Source: Deltaproteobacteria bacterium | GTDB taxonomy: Bacteria > Desulfobacterota > Binatia > UBA9968 | Reading direction: 5' to 3' | Length of the DNA: 64,000 bases | Assembly (NCBI GenBank): GCA_016874755.1 | Contig: VGTH01000015.1 | Location: forward strand, 1-64,000 | In this document: positions 8,165 through 19,337 of the stretch, piece by piece | Position numbering within the stretch: the first letter of the stretch is position 1 | How the letters are laid out: the number at the start of each line of letters is the position of its first letter | The notes under the pieces: model-generated | Database searches by the model: none | The model's input: the letters and a program-made list of their open reading frames with translations, nothing else | Told to the model about the DNA's origin: nothing | Translations under genes and position numbers: made by a program

Positions 8165-9136
8165 ATGGCGAGATTACAACTAACGTTGGCGTGCGGCGAT
8201 TACGATTTTCTGCGGCCGTTGATCAACGGCGAGATCCAACCCCAGGGCATCGAATTGAATGTCCTGACCATGCCGTCGCCAGAGCGGCATGGCCGCATGC
8301 TACGCCATGAGGAGTTCGACGTCTGCGAGCTGTCGTTGGTCGGCTATCTGGTCTCGCGCGACAAGGGGTGCAATTACAATGCGATCCCGGTGTTTCCGCA
8401 CCGCCGCTTTCGGCATCAATATATGGTCAAGCGCACCGGCTGCGGCATCGAGAAACCGTCGGATTTGAACGGCAAACGGATCGCGCTCGATACGTTGCAA
8501 AACTCCGCCGGCCTATGGATGCGCGGTATTCTCCAGGACCACTACGGTGTTGATCTAAAGACCGTCGAATGGTGGTGCCAGGAAGAAGAAGATATCGCGT
8601 TTGAACCGGCGAGCTGGATGAACGTCAAGCGCGTGGCGCACGGCAAGAACGTCGATCAAATGCTGCTCGACGGCGAGCTCGAAGCGGCGCTCTATCCGGA
8701 GACGCTGCCGTCGATTCGCCAAGGTGATCCGAGAGTCGCGCTGCTATTCCCCGATCCGAAAAAAGCCGAGATCGAGTATTACAAAAACGGCGGCTTCTTC
8801 CCGATCATGCACACCGTGGTGGTGAAAAATCACATTCTCCAAGAGCATCCCTGGGTCGGCATCAGCCTGGTGCGTGCCTTCGAGCAAGCCAAGCAGATCT
8901 GCTACGAGCGCAACAGCGACCCGCGCAGTTTTGCGCTGGTCTGGGTGCAAGACCTGATGCGCGAACAGAAAGAGATCTTTGGACCCGACCCTTGGCCGTA
9001 CAATCTAGAAGACAATCGCGAGGCGCTCGAAGCGGTCATTCGCTACGAATACGAGCAGGGCATGATCAAGAAAAAGCCCAATGCCGAAGAGCTGTTTTTC
9101 GCGCCGAGCTTGCAGCGCATTCAACACTACGTCTGA
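8165..9136 (+). CDS. 4,5-dihydroxyphthalate decarboxylase-like protein (binding-protein fold)
   Basis: A 323-residue protein with no signal peptide. Blocks such as LTLACGDYDFLRPL, FDVCELSLVGYL and PVFPHRRFRHQY match the family annotated as 4,5-dihydroxyphthalate decarboxylase, which shares the periplasmic type-II binding-protein fold but acts in the cytoplasm. The lack of an export signal fits an enzyme rather than a transporter component. It starts directly at the stop codon of the nucleotidyltransferase gene. The real substrate is not shown by the sequence; many proteins with this label are uncharacterised. Confidence 0.75.
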   Translation: MARLQLTLACGDYDFLRPLINGEIQPQGIELNVLTMPSPERHGRMLRHEEFDVCELSLVGYLVSRDKGCNYNAIPVFPHRRFRHQYMVKRTGCGIEKPSDLNGKRIALDTLQNSAGLWMRGILQDHYGVDLKTVEWWCQEEEDIAFEPASWMNVKRVAHGKNVDQMLLDGELEAALYPETLPSIRQGDPRVALLFPDPKKAEIEYYKNGGFFPIMHTVVVKNHILQEHPWVGISLVRAFEQAKQICYERNSDPRSFALVWVQDLMREQKEIFGPDPWPYNLEDNREALEAVIRYEYEQGMIKKKPNAEELFFAPSLQRIQHYV

Positions 9137-9140
9137 ACTC

Positions 9141-9168
9141 AATGGATAATGGAAAATTGAAAATGGGG
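9141..9168. repeat. A-rich low-complexity unit (AATGGATAATGG / AAAATTGAAAATGG)
   Basis: It lies directly after the stop codon of the decarboxylase-like gene. The same unit recurs at 49694-49730, 50721-50756 and 57203-57279, always at gene ends or starts. Confidence 0.55.
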
Positions 9169-9220
9169 GAGAGGGAGTCGCGCTATGTGGTTGAGTGGCG
9201 TTTGGACCCGGTCGGCGTTG

Positions 9221-9940
9221 TTACTTCGACAACGCTTGCACCTCTTGCTCGACTCGTGTGACAAATTGCTTTCGCGATGGGAAATCGCCGGCGTAAAATG
9301 CCCTGCCGAAGTTGACCTGCGCCAACCAGCGCTCACCTTCAACGTAACTCAGACCCACCGGCACGATGGGGATGTGCCGCCCGAGCGCTTTGGCCGCGGC
9401 GCCGGCGATCACAGCGAACCCGGCATTGAACGGCAAAAATTCGTCGCGAGTTTTTTTCGGCGTATAGTTGGGGTCAATATTCGGATAGCCCTCGGGAAAA
9501 ATCAGCAGTACCTTGCCATCAACCAACAGTTGTACGGCGTCGCGCAAAGCGCGGCGCTGATACGCGGCAATATCGCTTTCGCGAAATACACTATCTTTCT
9601 GCGGCCGAACGCCATCCGCACCGGACGTTAGGGCATCAGGCCGAAGCACCACGGGCCATTCGGCGAGCCGAGTCACCGCTTCCATGCAGTAGCGGATCCA
9701 GCGGCTTTGGGCCCAGTCGAGTGTGACGAGGAAATGCAGCTCGCGCGGCAGGGTCTGATACAAGGCAACGCCGTCGTACAAGTGATGATAGTGGCGCGCC
9801 ACCAGCAGTACTGGGCCCTCCTGCGGTACATTGGCGATTCCTGAGACTGCAATTTCGATACGCCCGCCGTTTAGCCAGCGCGCGAGCTGTCCCATGGCGC
9901 GGCGGCGCACGTATTTGGCGATCGGCGTTGCCAAGTTCAC
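9221..9940 (-). CDS. Lysophospholipid-type acyltransferase (PlsC/LPLAT-like)
   Basis: About 240 residues, starting at GTG 9940, seven bases after the stop codon of the upstream glycosyltransferase gene; an ATG at 9895 is a second possible start. It has the LPLAT FPEG block (LLIFPEGYPNID) and an N-terminal block ARHYHHLYDG. The canonical catalytic motif is H-x4-D; here the spacing between H50 and D56 is five residues, with two more His between them. The family transfers acyl chains to glycerolipids or to glycosylated carotenoid or lipid acceptors. With the upstream GT2 gene and a secreted protein it forms a three-gene minus-strand operon, so the acceptor may be the glycosylated product of the neighbour (inference). 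Confidence 0.75.
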   Translation of the reverse strand: MNLATPIAKYVRRRAMGQLARWLNGGRIEIAVSGIANVPQEGPVLLVARHYHHLYDGVALYQTLPRELHFLVTLDWAQSRWIRYCMEAVTRLAEWPVVLRPDALTSGADGVRPQKDSVFRESDIAAYQRRALRDAVQLLVDGKVLLIFPEGYPNIDPNYTPKKTRDEFLPFNAGFAVIAGAAAKALGRHIPIVPVGLSYVEGERWLAQVNFGRAFYAGDFPSRKQFVTRVEQEVQALSK

Positions 9941-9947
9941 GGCTGAT

Positions 9948-11027
9948 TCAAAGCGGCTCGAAAGTGCCGCCACGGCGGCGCACATAGGTGCGGCCGCGCC
10001 AACGGTGCTGGCGCTTGAGCGCATTGTAAAGGACGCGCAGCACCACCGGTAAATCGCACAGGGGAGAGAGCCAATAACTCCACGGCCTCCCGGGATAGGC
10101 GCGCGCCGTACCGAAGAGAACGCCAAGTCGAATCGAGAACAACGCTCCGGCCAAGAGAAGTAGCCAGAGCGGCGCTCCGATGAAAGCGCCAAGCACGAAA
10201 GTCGGCAGTGGCAATGCCTGCAACGGCAAGAGCGCTATCAAACCGAGTGCCTCGCGCCCGGCGAAATAGTGATCGCGCATTGGCAAAGAACGCGGCCAAT
10301 TGTTCCAGGTTTCACGCCAATGCGCGTACATTTTTACCGTGATAAGATAGTCGCTCTCGTAGAAGCCCACCGCTTCGCCGCATTCCGCCAGCCGCCGCAC
10401 GATGGTGATGTCCTCGCACAGCGAGCGCCGCGCGGCGTAAAACGCTCCGGTGCGCAACAGAGTTTCGCGGCGGCTGAAGAAGCATTGGCCGTTGGCGTGA
10501 ACCTTGTGGCGATCCCGCGTCGCCGCTCCCGGGCTGCCGAAACGGTATATAAGTGTTGTCAGCATGGCCGGATGCAGCAGACCGTCGATCCACCCGGAGA
10601 GATGCTGCAGCGTGGCCACCGAAAAGTTATCGATGCTGGTACGCCGCGCATGGGCGAGGAGCGAGCGCACCAGTTGCGGTGCGGCGCGCACATCGGCGTC
10701 GATACAAAGAATCCAATCGCTCTGAGATGCGGACTGCTGCAGGCCGCGATGAAGTCCCCAAGCTTTGCCCGTCCATTCTGGGTCCACCGGGCTCGCGTCC
10801 ACCAGCCGAACCCGGCCATCGCGCATGGCAAAGCCATCCACTAGCGCTTGGGTACCGTCACTGGAGCCGCCGTCGATGACGAGAATCTCGCGCACCTCAC
10901 GCGGCTGGGCGATCAATGTTTCCAGACAACCGGCGAGTCGCTGCAACTCGTTTAGCACCGGCAAGAGAATCGTGACGCTCTCATGGCTTGGGGTATCGGA
11001 GGCTTCGACGCGCTGTTTGACGGACAT
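9948..11027 (-). CDS. Family 2 glycosyltransferase, membrane-anchored
   Basis: About 359 residues. The ATG at 11027 is preferred over a TTG eight codons upstream. The GT-A domain shows VTILLPVLNE, DGGSSDGT and the metal-binding DAD (LCIDADVRAAP, near residue 100). A GKAWGLHRG block resembles hopanoid- or carotenoid-linked GT2 enzymes. Two or three hydrophobic C-terminal segments (about residues 270-330) anchor it to the inner membrane. It is flanked tightly by a secreted protein gene and an acyltransferase gene. A lipid acceptor is inferred; nothing in the sequence names the sugar. Confidence 0.85.
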   Translation of the reverse strand: MSVKQRVEASDTPSHESVTILLPVLNELQRLAGCLETLIAQPREVREILVIDGGSSDGTQALVDGFAMRDGRVRLVDASPVDPEWTGKAWGLHRGLQQSASQSDWILCIDADVRAAPQLVRSLLAHARRTSIDNFSVATLQHLSGWIDGLLHPAMLTTLIYRFGSPGAATRDRHKVHANGQCFFSRRETLLRTGAFYAARRSLCEDITIVRRLAECGEAVGFYESDYLITVKMYAHWRETWNNWPRSLPMRDHYFAGREALGLIALLPLQALPLPTFVLGAFIGAPLWLLLLAGALFSIRLGVLFGTARAYPGRPWSYWLSPLCDLPVVLRVLYNALKRQHRWRGRTYVRRRGGTFEPL

Positions 11028-11054
11028 GCGAATCTGACCCGTTCCCGCCAAAAA

Positions 11055-11834
11055 CTATTTTGCCGCCGAGGCGCGCAGAGTTTCACAGGAGCTGCCGGTC
11101 GGCAGGGGGCTCATCACAAAGCGGCTTTCTTTCGGGTCGGGGGTAATTTCCGGTGACGCGTTGAGGAAGGCCGGCCTGGCACCGAGCACCCGCTGGGCGA
11201 AACTTTGCACCTCGATGGTGCCCTCGATTCTGCCGGCTTGTAGAATGCGGCCGTTGAGAATCGAGCGACCGCGTTGAACTACGTAGAGCTCGCCATCGGG
11301 CAGCAGAGGGATCGTTATTTTCAATGTGGCTGCCGGCAAGCCGTCACCGTCCCAGTCAAACACCGCCGGATCGTCGATTTTCTCCGGCAGTTTTACATCG
11401 TCGCCGACCGGCCGATAGCCGATGCGCTCGATGCCCAAGTCCGCGCGGTAACGCCAGCCCTGGGTGTCTCTCTCGACTTCGACGCTGTAGCTGTGATTGG
11501 CAAGGGCCGCAATAAATTTTTCCGGGAAGATCATCTTGATAAATTTCGAGTCTTCGAGCAGGCGGAAGTCGCAAACCTTGTGGCTTTGGACGAAACTGCC
11601 GCCACTACGTTTAACTTCCACCAGCGAAACCGATTTCGAAGCGGACTTCGAGCTACCGAAAAAAGGCACCTTGGTAGTCGACGCTAGGATCATTTCCAGT
11701 TTATAGGTGCCAGGCGCGAGAAGCGCTTCCTCTTGGGCGGCTAAGTTTTTAAAGGCCGGCGGGAGTAAGGCGAACAGCAGTGCAGCTGGCAGCGAGAGCA
11801 TGCTTAGGCGAAACCATCGACGACGCATCATCAC
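11055..11834 (-). CDS. Secreted protein of unknown function (DUF3108-like features)
   Basis: 259 residues with an N-terminal signal peptide (basic MMMRRRWFR, hydrophobic core, cleavage near LAAQ). The mature part is mostly predicted beta-strand, with blocks KLEMILASTTKVPFFGSSKS, VEVKRSGGSF and a calcium-like DWDGDGLP segment near residue 160. A DUF3108-like outer-membrane-associated beta protein is possible, but I do not recognise it with certainty. It is the first gene of the minus-strand operon with the glycosyltransferase and acyltransferase, which suggests a role in envelope lipid or glycan handling. Confidence 0.7.
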   Translation of the reverse strand: MMMRRRWFRLSMLSLPAALLFALLPPAFKNLAAQEEALLAPGTYKLEMILASTTKVPFFGSSKSASKSVSLVEVKRSGGSFVQSHKVCDFRLLEDSKFIKMIFPEKFIAALANHSYSVEVERDTQGWRYRADLGIERIGYRPVGDDVKLPEKIDDPAVFDWDGDGLPAATLKITIPLLPDGELYVVQRGRSILNGRILQAGRIEGTIEVQSFAQRVLGARPAFLNASPEITPDPKESRFVMSPLPTGSSCETLRASAAK

Positions 11835-11894
11835 ACTCCTGAGCTCAAGATTATTGCGAAGACCAAGCTAGCACGGATTGCCCGTGCAAGAAAA

Positions 11895-13559
11895 GTGACG
11901 GACCAGGCGGGCAGCCCAAAAGTTGCCGTTGAGCGGGCCGTGGCCTATTTTACCAAAGCCCAAGCAAGAACTTTCTTGCGCCGACAGATGAATCAAGCCG
12001 AACTATTCAAGAACGCCATCGTGTTTGCGGGGGCTGAGGATGGCTCGATGTCGTTGGTGTCTGTGCAGCCCCAAGAAACGCCGGTTGATTTCCGACCGGC
12101 GATTATGGAAGAGAACCTCGTCAGTAGCCCTAAACCTGAGTCCGCCGCTCCGGTAGTAAAAGCACCATCTCCTCCCCCCGTCGCAGCGCCGCCGCCGGCA
12201 CCGAAAGCACCAGCTATGCCGAGCCCAGAAAAGGCCGGACTGGTAAACAAACCGAGCGAGCCCATGATTGTTGTCATGAAGCCCGAGCCGGCGCCAAGAC
12301 ATGAACCCGCCGCTGAAAGTCCAAAGGAAGCGCCCGCGACCCTCGCGGCAGCGCCAAAAATGCCAACTCCCGACCGCTCACCTGGCACCGGCAGGGTGCC
12401 TGAGCCAGTCATTGTTGTTGTGCCACCCCCTGCGCAAGCCCAAGCCAATGCAGCTGCGGCGCGCCCAGAAGCGGCTGCGATCACAGCTCCCGCAGCCGTG
12501 GCAAATCCAGCGTTGGATCGTCCTGCCAACGCCGTGACTTCGGCAGTCTCACCGAAAACGAAAACGCAAACCGAGCCGGAGACTCCGTTGAGTTTGCCGC
12601 GGGCCGAAACGAACCGAGAAGCGTCCCCACAGCCAGCGCCACCGGTGGCTGAAAGCAGGGCATCCCAGCCAGCCAAAGCTCAATCTCCTGGGACAACAAT
12701 TGCTCAGCCGAGTGTTTCGGCAACGCTGCCAACGACGGTGCCGCGCCAATCTGAGATGAGAGAATCCGCCAACCTTTCGGCAAAAACCAGCGAACCGGCC
12801 GCAGCGCCTGCAGCCGTGCCGATTCCGCCTCCGGCCGAGCCCAAGGCGGTGAGCGAAAGCAAACCGGTTAGCGCTCCGCCTCCTACCCTAGCCGTGCCAG
12901 AAACCGTCGCTCCAAAGACAAGGGCAGAGCCGCCAGCAGTGCTAACGCCAGCGAAAAACCCCGCAGCGATGGTGCCGAAGCCAATGGATCTAGCTGAGAA
13001 AAGCACCGGGGCAAAGGCCATCACTGCCGCACCGCCACCGCCTGCGACAGAGAAGTTAGAGACGCGCGGTCCCGCTGCGGAACAGTTGGCAATGTCACCG
13101 CCTCCTGTGCGCGAAACCGCGCCGGCTCCGAGGCCTCTTCCAACGCCGAGCACGGTGGCGGCTCCGCCTGCCCCCGTGGTCGAACCGCCGCCGGCACGCG
13201 CGCCCGTGAGCGCTGCGCCGCAGCAATTGGCATCTCTGCCAAAGACCACCGAGAGCGCGCCTGATGCTAAAGCGCCGCCACGGCCGGTGCCCAGGCCGCT
13301 TGCGGGCTACATCGTGCAGATTGCGTTCAATGACGCCTCTACGGCGCAGCGATGGGCGGAGAGTATGGAGCGCAAAGGCTTCGCGGTATCGGTCACCGAG
13401 GCGGGAGAGCCAGGGGCCTTTCGCGTCCGCCTGGGTAATTTCCCTGTGCGCGCCGATGCCGAGCGGCAACTTGTCGCACTGCGTCAGGAGGGGCTGCGCG
13501 GCATCGTGCTTAATTTGCCGCAGGCCTTTCGGCCCGAAGCCGCCTCTTCCCTACCCTAG
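11895..13559 (+). CDS. Pro/Ala-rich SPOR-domain protein
   Basis: 554 residues from GTG 11895. A short N-terminal segment (1-80; AVAYFTKAQARTFLRRQ) is followed by about 390 residues of low-complexity Pro/Ala/Lys sequence, then a C-terminal SPOR domain (about 470-550; GYIVQIAFND, AERQLVALRQEGL) of the type that binds denuded peptidoglycan at division sites. No signal peptide or membrane helix precedes the linker, unusual for a SPOR protein. The frame stays open upstream to at least 11826 without a standard start codon, so the start is uncertain. It converges on gatB with one base between the stop codons. Confidence 0.75.
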   Translation: MTDQAGSPKVAVERAVAYFTKAQARTFLRRQMNQAELFKNAIVFAGAEDGSMSLVSVQPQETPVDFRPAIMEENLVSSPKPESAAPVVKAPSPPPVAAPPPAPKAPAMPSPEKAGLVNKPSEPMIVVMKPEPAPRHEPAAESPKEAPATLAAAPKMPTPDRSPGTGRVPEPVIVVVPPPAQAQANAAAARPEAAAITAPAAVANPALDRPANAVTSAVSPKTKTQTEPETPLSLPRAETNREASPQPAPPVAESRASQPAKAQSPGTTIAQPSVSATLPTTVPRQSEMRESANLSAKTSEPAAAPAAVPIPPPAEPKAVSESKPVSAPPPTLAVPETVAPKTRAEPPAVLTPAKNPAAMVPKPMDLAEKSTGAKAITAAPPPPATEKLETRGPAAEQLAMSPPPVRETAPAPRPLPTPSTVAAPPAPVVEPPPARAPVSAAPQQLASLPKTTESAPDAKAPPRPVPRPLAGYIVQIAFNDASTAQRWAESMERKGFAVSVTEAGEPGAFRVRLGNFPVRADAERQLVALRQEGLRGIVLNLPQAFRPEAASSLP

Positions 13560-13560
13560 A

Positions 13561-15000
13561 CTACTGCAGTTTTGCGCGCAGCAAATTGTTAACGGTTTGC
13601 GGATTGGCTTTGCCGCCGGTCGCTTTCATGACTTGGCCCACCAGGTAGCCAAAAATTTTGTCGTTGCCGGACTTGTATTGTTCCACCTGTTTGCCATTGG
13701 CGGCGAGCACGCGGTCGATTTCGATCTCGATGCTGCTCCTGTCAGAGACTTGTTCGAGCCCCTTATCGCTGACGATTTGCTGTGGGGATTTACCGCTGGA
13801 CAACATTTCAGCGAAAACCGTCTTAGCGATCTTGCCACTGATTTTCCCCTGATCGATCAAGCGAACCAATTCCCCGAGGCGCTCAGCCGCCACCGGCCAG
13901 CGGTCAATGTAGAATTCTTCATCCAGTTTCTGTTCCTTTAGCACCCGAAAGAGATCGCCGACGATCCAATTGGCAACCGCTTTCGCATTCGCGTGGGCCG
14001 TGACCGCCTCCTCAAAATAATCGGCGATGTCTTTTCGGCTGGTCAAAAGTTCGGCCTCGTAAGCCGGCAATTGATAACCTTGCATGAAGCGCGCTTTGCG
14101 TGCGGCGGGCAGTTCCGGCAGCCCGGCACGGACTTCGGCGATCCAATCAGCGTTGATCACTAGCGGCAGCAGATCGGGATCGGGAAAGTAGCGATAGTCA
14201 TGGGCCGACTCCTTCGAGCGCATCGAGCGGGTCTCTTCGCGATGCTCATCCCACAGCCGGGTTTCCTGCACCAATTGGCCGCCGCCGGAAAGAACATCGC
14301 TTTGCCTTTCGATTTCAAAGGCGATTGCCTTTTCGATGGCTTTGAAGGAGTTCAAGTTCTTGATCTCAATCTTGGTGCCGAGTCGGTCGCTGCCAGCAGG
14401 CCGCACCGAGACGTTGGCGTCGCAGCGAAAACTGCCTTCCTCCATGTTGCCGTCGCAGACACCGAGAAACTGCACAATAGCGCGCAGGGTTTTGAGATAA
14501 CTGACCGCTTCATCGGCGCTGCGCAAATCCGGCTCGCTGACGATTTCCAGAAGCGGCACGCCGGCGCGGTTGAGATCGACCAGGCTCGAGTCGCCATGTT
14601 GATCGTGAATATTTTTGCCGGCGTCTTCTTCCATGTGAATGCGTGTCAGGCGCACCCGCTTAGTCGCGCCGCTGACTTCGATGTCGATGTAGCCATGCTC
14701 GCAGATCGGCAGTTCGTATTGGCTGATTTGATAGCCCTTGGGCAGGTCGGGATAAAAATAGTTTTTGCGCGCCAAGCGGCTCGCGCGGGTGATTTCACAA
14801 TGGGTCGCCAGGCCGGCGCGCAGCGCAAATTCGACGACTTTCCGGTTCAACACCGGCAGCACCCCGGGCAAGCCGATGCACACCGGGCACGTGTTGGCGT
14901 TGGGTTCAGCGCCAAAACGGGTGGAGCAGCCGCAGAAGATCTTCGAATCGGTGAGCAGTTGCGCGTGGACTTCCAGGCCGATGACGGGTTCGTAGTTCAT
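13561..15000 (-). CDS. gatB: Aspartyl/glutamyl-tRNA amidotransferase subunit B
   Basis: 479 residues, the full family length. The N-terminus [17 protein letters not shown] and the zinc Cys set (IFCGC, NTCPVC) are typical, and the C-terminal YqeY-like tail ends in NNLLRAKLQ. With GatA and GatC it converts Glu-tRNA(Gln) and/or Asp-tRNA(Asn) to the amidated form, in the cytoplasm. It is the last gene of the minus-strand gatC-gatA-gatB set. A 71-base gap with an inverted repeat (15022-15086) separates it from gatA. Confidence 0.97.
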   Translation of the reverse strand: MNYEPVIGLEVHAQLLTDSKIFCGCSTRFGAEPNANTCPVCIGLPGVLPVLNRKVVEFALRAGLATHCEITRASRLARKNYFYPDLPKGYQISQYELPICEHGYIDIEVSGATKRVRLTRIHMEEDAGKNIHDQHGDSSLVDLNRAGVPLLEIVSEPDLRSADEAVSYLKTLRAIVQFLGVCDGNMEEGSFRCDANVSVRPAGSDRLGTKIEIKNLNSFKAIEKAIAFEIERQSDVLSGGGQLVQETRLWDEHREETRSMRSKESAHDYRYFPDPDLLPLVINADWIAEVRAGLPELPAARKARFMQGYQLPAYEAELLTSRKDIADYFEEAVTAHANAKAVANWIVGDLFRVLKEQKLDEEFYIDRWPVAAERLGELVRLIDQGKISGKIAKTVFAEMLSSGKSPQQIVSDKGLEQVSDRSSIEIEIDRVLAANGKQVEQYKSGNDKIFGYLVGQVMKATGGKANPQTVNNLLRAKLQ

Positions 15001-15021
15001 GGTTCTGATCGTTAACCGATT

Positions 15022-15086
15022 GAGGATAGAAGATGGAGGATCGAGGAGGGTAAGAATGGTTCTGCGACCCTCTATCCTCTATCCTC
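15022..15086. repeat. Inverted repeat GAGGATAGAxGATxGAGG between gatA and gatB
   Basis: The left arm at 15022-15051 and the right arm at 15066-15086 are built of GAGGATAGA/GGATAGAGGG units. The right arm overlaps the 3' end of gatA and encodes its last four residues and its TAG stop codon (15072-15074). Confidence 0.7.
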
Positions 15087-16535
15087 GGGTTTCATTGTGT
15101 GACACTCGGTCGCTTGCTCATAAGCGTACGCCACGCGCAGGATCGTCGCTTCATCGAACGGTTTCCCGATGATTTGCAGGCCGATCGGCAAGCCTGCTTT
15201 ATCAAAGCCGCAGGGTAGGGAGATGGCCGGCAAGCCAGCGAGGTTCACCGAGATCGTATAGATGTCCGACAAGTACATTTGTAACGGATCTTGGGTTTTC
15301 TCACCGATCTTGAAGGCAGTGGTCGGCATGGTCGGTGTGACGATGGCGTCGCAGCTTGCAAAAGCCTGATCGAAGTCGCGTTTGATCAATGCGCGCACAC
15401 GCTGGGCTTTGAGGTAGTAGGCTTCGTAGTAGCCGGCGGAGAGCGCATAGGTGCCGAGCATGATGCGCCGCTTGACCTCGGCGCCGAAACCTTCCTCGCG
15501 GCTTAGCATGTAGGTGTCATTTAGATCTGCGGCTTCGGCGCGATGGCCGTAGCGCATGCCGTCGTAGCGCGCCAGATTGGAGCTCGCCTCAGCGGTGGCG
15601 ATAATGTAATAGACTGCCACCGCGTAACTCGTGTGCGGCAGAGAAATATCTTCGATGCGCGCGCCCTGTTTTTCCAGCTCGGCGATGGCGCGCCGCACGG
15701 CTTGCTCGACCTCGGGCGCCATGCCGGCGACGAAATATTCGCGCGGAACGCCGAGGCGCAGGCCTTTGACACCGCCCGTCAGGGCTTCGCTGTATTTCGG
15801 CACCGGTCGCTGCACCGAGGTGGCATCGGCCGGGTCGTGGCCGGCGATCGCTTCGAGCAACAGCGCGCTATCGCGCACGTCCTTGGTCATGGGTCCCACT
15901 TGGTCCATCGATGAGGCAAAGGCGATGATGCCGTAGCGGCTCACCCGTCCGTAGCTGGGCTTTAACCCAACGATGCCGCAACAAGCCGCCGGCTGGCGAA
16001 TCGAGCCGCCGGTGTCGGTGCCCAATGCCGCAATGCATTCATCGGCGGCGACGGCAGCGGCGGAGCCGCCCGACGAGCCTCCCGGCACACGCGCGCCATC
16101 CCAAGGGTTGCGCGTCGGATGGAACGCCGAATTCTCCGCCGACGAGCCCATGGCGAATTCATCGAGATTGGTCTTGCCCACGATCACCGCCCCCGCGTTG
16201 CGCAGCTTGGCCACCGTTGTGGCGTCGTAGGGCGGTACGAAATCGCCGAGAATTTTCGAGGCACAGGTGGTTTTTAGGCCGCGCGTCAGAAAGTTATCCT
16301 TGAGCGCCAGCGGCACGCCGAGCAAAGGGCTGTCTGACTTATTTTCGCTGAGAAGTTTATCCGCTTGGCGCGCCTGGTCGCGGGCCCCCTGGCGATCAAC
16401 GGTTAGGTAAGCACGGATGTTCTCATCGCTAGCCGCGATGCGCGCCAGCACGGCTTCGGTCAGCTCGACGCTGGAGCACTCGCGGCGGCGCAATGTATCG
16501 CTGGCTGCATGCAGCGTCAGGGCGGCGAGAGTCAT
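15072..16535 (-). CDS. gatA: Aspartyl/glutamyl-tRNA amidotransferase subunit A
   Basis: 487 residues. The amidase-signature catalytic elements are present: the Lys in LALKDNFLT (near residue 80) and the Ser pair in [15 protein letters not shown] (near 155-170). GatA releases ammonia from glutamine for tRNA transamidation. Its ATG overlaps the stop codon of gatC by four bases (ATGA), indicating coupled translation. The last four codons and the stop lie in an intergenic-type repeat, so the native C-terminus was probably changed by the repeat. Confidence 0.97.
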   Translation of the reverse strand: MTLAALTLHAASDTLRRRECSSVELTEAVLARIAASDENIRAYLTVDRQGARDQARQADKLLSENKSDSPLLGVPLALKDNFLTRGLKTTCASKILGDFVPPYDATTVAKLRNAGAVIVGKTNLDEFAMGSSAENSAFHPTRNPWDGARVPGGSSGGSAAAVAADECIAALGTDTGGSIRQPAACCGIVGLKPSYGRVSRYGIIAFASSMDQVGPMTKDVRDSALLLEAIAGHDPADATSVQRPVPKYSEALTGGVKGLRLGVPREYFVAGMAPEVEQAVRRAIAELEKQGARIEDISLPHTSYAVAVYYIIATAEASSNLARYDGMRYGHRAEAADLNDTYMLSREEGFGAEVKRRIMLGTYALSAGYYEAYYLKAQRVRALIKRDFDQAFASCDAIVTPTMPTTAFKIGEKTQDPLQMYLSDIYTISVNLAGLPAISLPCGFDKAGLPIGLQIIGKPFDEATILRVAYAYEQATECHTMKPEDRG

Positions 16536-16828
16536 TCGATGATCTTCGGAACTTTGAAAAAGCTGCCGTCGCGCTCGGGTGCGTTGGCGAGCAGCGCGTC
16601 GGCGTTCGGCTGATTGACCTCTTTATCTTCGCGCAGTGCAGTGACCGCGTCGTTGGCATGGCTGAAAGGCTCGACGCCCGTGATGTCGAGCTGATTCAAT
16701 TGCTCCATGTATTCGAGAATGGCGCCCAACTGCTCGGCCAGCTGTTCTTCTTCGCTGGCGGTCAAGCGCAGGCGCGCCAACAGCGCCACCCGTTGTACTT
16801 CGTCGCGCGACAATTTCATTTGAGCCAT
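16532..16828 (-). CDS. gatC: Aspartyl/glutamyl-tRNA amidotransferase subunit C
   Basis: 98 residues, the normal size. Blocks [15 protein letters not shown] and [18 protein letters not shown] are diagnostic of this small subunit, which wraps around GatA and stabilises the complex. It is the first gene of the gatCAB operon and overlaps gatA by four bases. It is divergent from rnhB, with about 80 bases between the starts that should hold both promoters. Confidence 0.95.
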   Translation of the reverse strand: MAQMKLSRDEVQRVALLARLRLTASEEEQLAEQLGAILEYMEQLNQLDITGVEPFSHANDAVTALREDKEVNQPNADALLANAPERDGSFFKVPKIIE

Positions 16829-16908
16829 TTTTTAGCATAGGGTCTCGGCTAATTCCATTGCGAGTGAATTTGCAGTCACACCGGCTTTTGGCTACAAAAG
16901 AAAAATCC

Positions 16909-17636
16909 ATGCGTCGCCCGCAGCTCTCTTTGTCCGAAGATTTTATTCGACCGCCGGAGTTCAACAAGATCGAGCAGGACGGCTACGCCCGCGGCTTCAA
17001 CGTCATCGCCGGCCTCGATGAAGTGGGGCGCGGGCCATTGGCCGGCCCGGTGGTTGCCGCAGCGGTGGTTTTGCCGCGGGGTTTCGAGCATGCGGGCATC
17101 AGAGATTCGAAGTTATTGACGGCAAAGCAGCGCGAGGAGATCGCGCCGATTATCAAATCGCGTGCAATCAGTTGGGCCGTCGGTGTCGTCGACGTTGGTG
17201 CAATTGACCGGCTAAACATTCTTAACGCCAGTCTGCGCGCCATGCTCAAGGCGGCGCGCGCCCTGGAGCCGGCGCCCGAATATCTTTTGATCGATGGCAA
17301 CCAAGTGATTCCTCCCGGTTGGTTTAGCAAGGGCAAAGCGGCGCGTAATTTTTTGCCGCAGCAGCGTACCGTGATCAAAGGCGATCAGCTTTGTCTGTCC
17401 ATTGCCGCGGCATCGATTGTCGCCAAAGTGGCGCGCGATGCGATCATGGTCGAGTTGGACGCCAGCTATCCCGGCTATGGCTTCGCCGAGCACAAAGGCT
17501 ATGCCTGCGCGAGTCATCTTGAAGCGCTGCGCCGCTACGGTCCGTCACCAGCGCACCGGCAAAGCTTCGCCCCGGTGCGCGAGGTGACCGTCAAAACCCA
17601 CCGCAGCGATTTCGGACCGCTCTTTCAAGCGCGCTG

Positions 17637-17637
<1 letters not shown>
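16909..17637 (+). CDS. rnhB: Ribonuclease HII
   Basis: 242 residues from ATG 16909; an upstream TTG would add 17 residues without family similarity. Catalytic acidic residues are visible in AGLDEVGRGPLAGP (Asp-Glu near residue 36) and LLIDGNQ, plus the SIAAASIVAKVARD block. It removes RNA from RNA/DNA hybrids, including single ribonucleotides. Its stop codon overlaps the start of yraN (TGATG), indicating coupling. Confidence 0.96.
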
Positions 17638-19288
<1,651 letters not shown>

Positions 19289-19303
19289 GGGAGGGTTTTG
19301 TAG

Positions 19304-19324
19304 GGACAGGCCTTGTGCCTGTCC
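19304..19324. repeat. Hairpin GGACAGGC-CTTGT-GCCTGTCC
   Basis: A perfect 8-bp stem with a 5-base loop in the 49-base gap between serS and the DUF6941-like gene. It belongs to the class of TAGGGACAGG hairpins dispersed in environmental genomes. It could also attenuate transcription between the two genes. Confidence 0.65.
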
Positions 19325-19337
19325 TTCGGACGGGATC

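Noticed and set aside
11993-12676. Gly/Ala-rich frames on the minus strand opposite the SPOR protein
   Set aside because: They are the direct complement of Pro/Ala codons and have no start context or domain.
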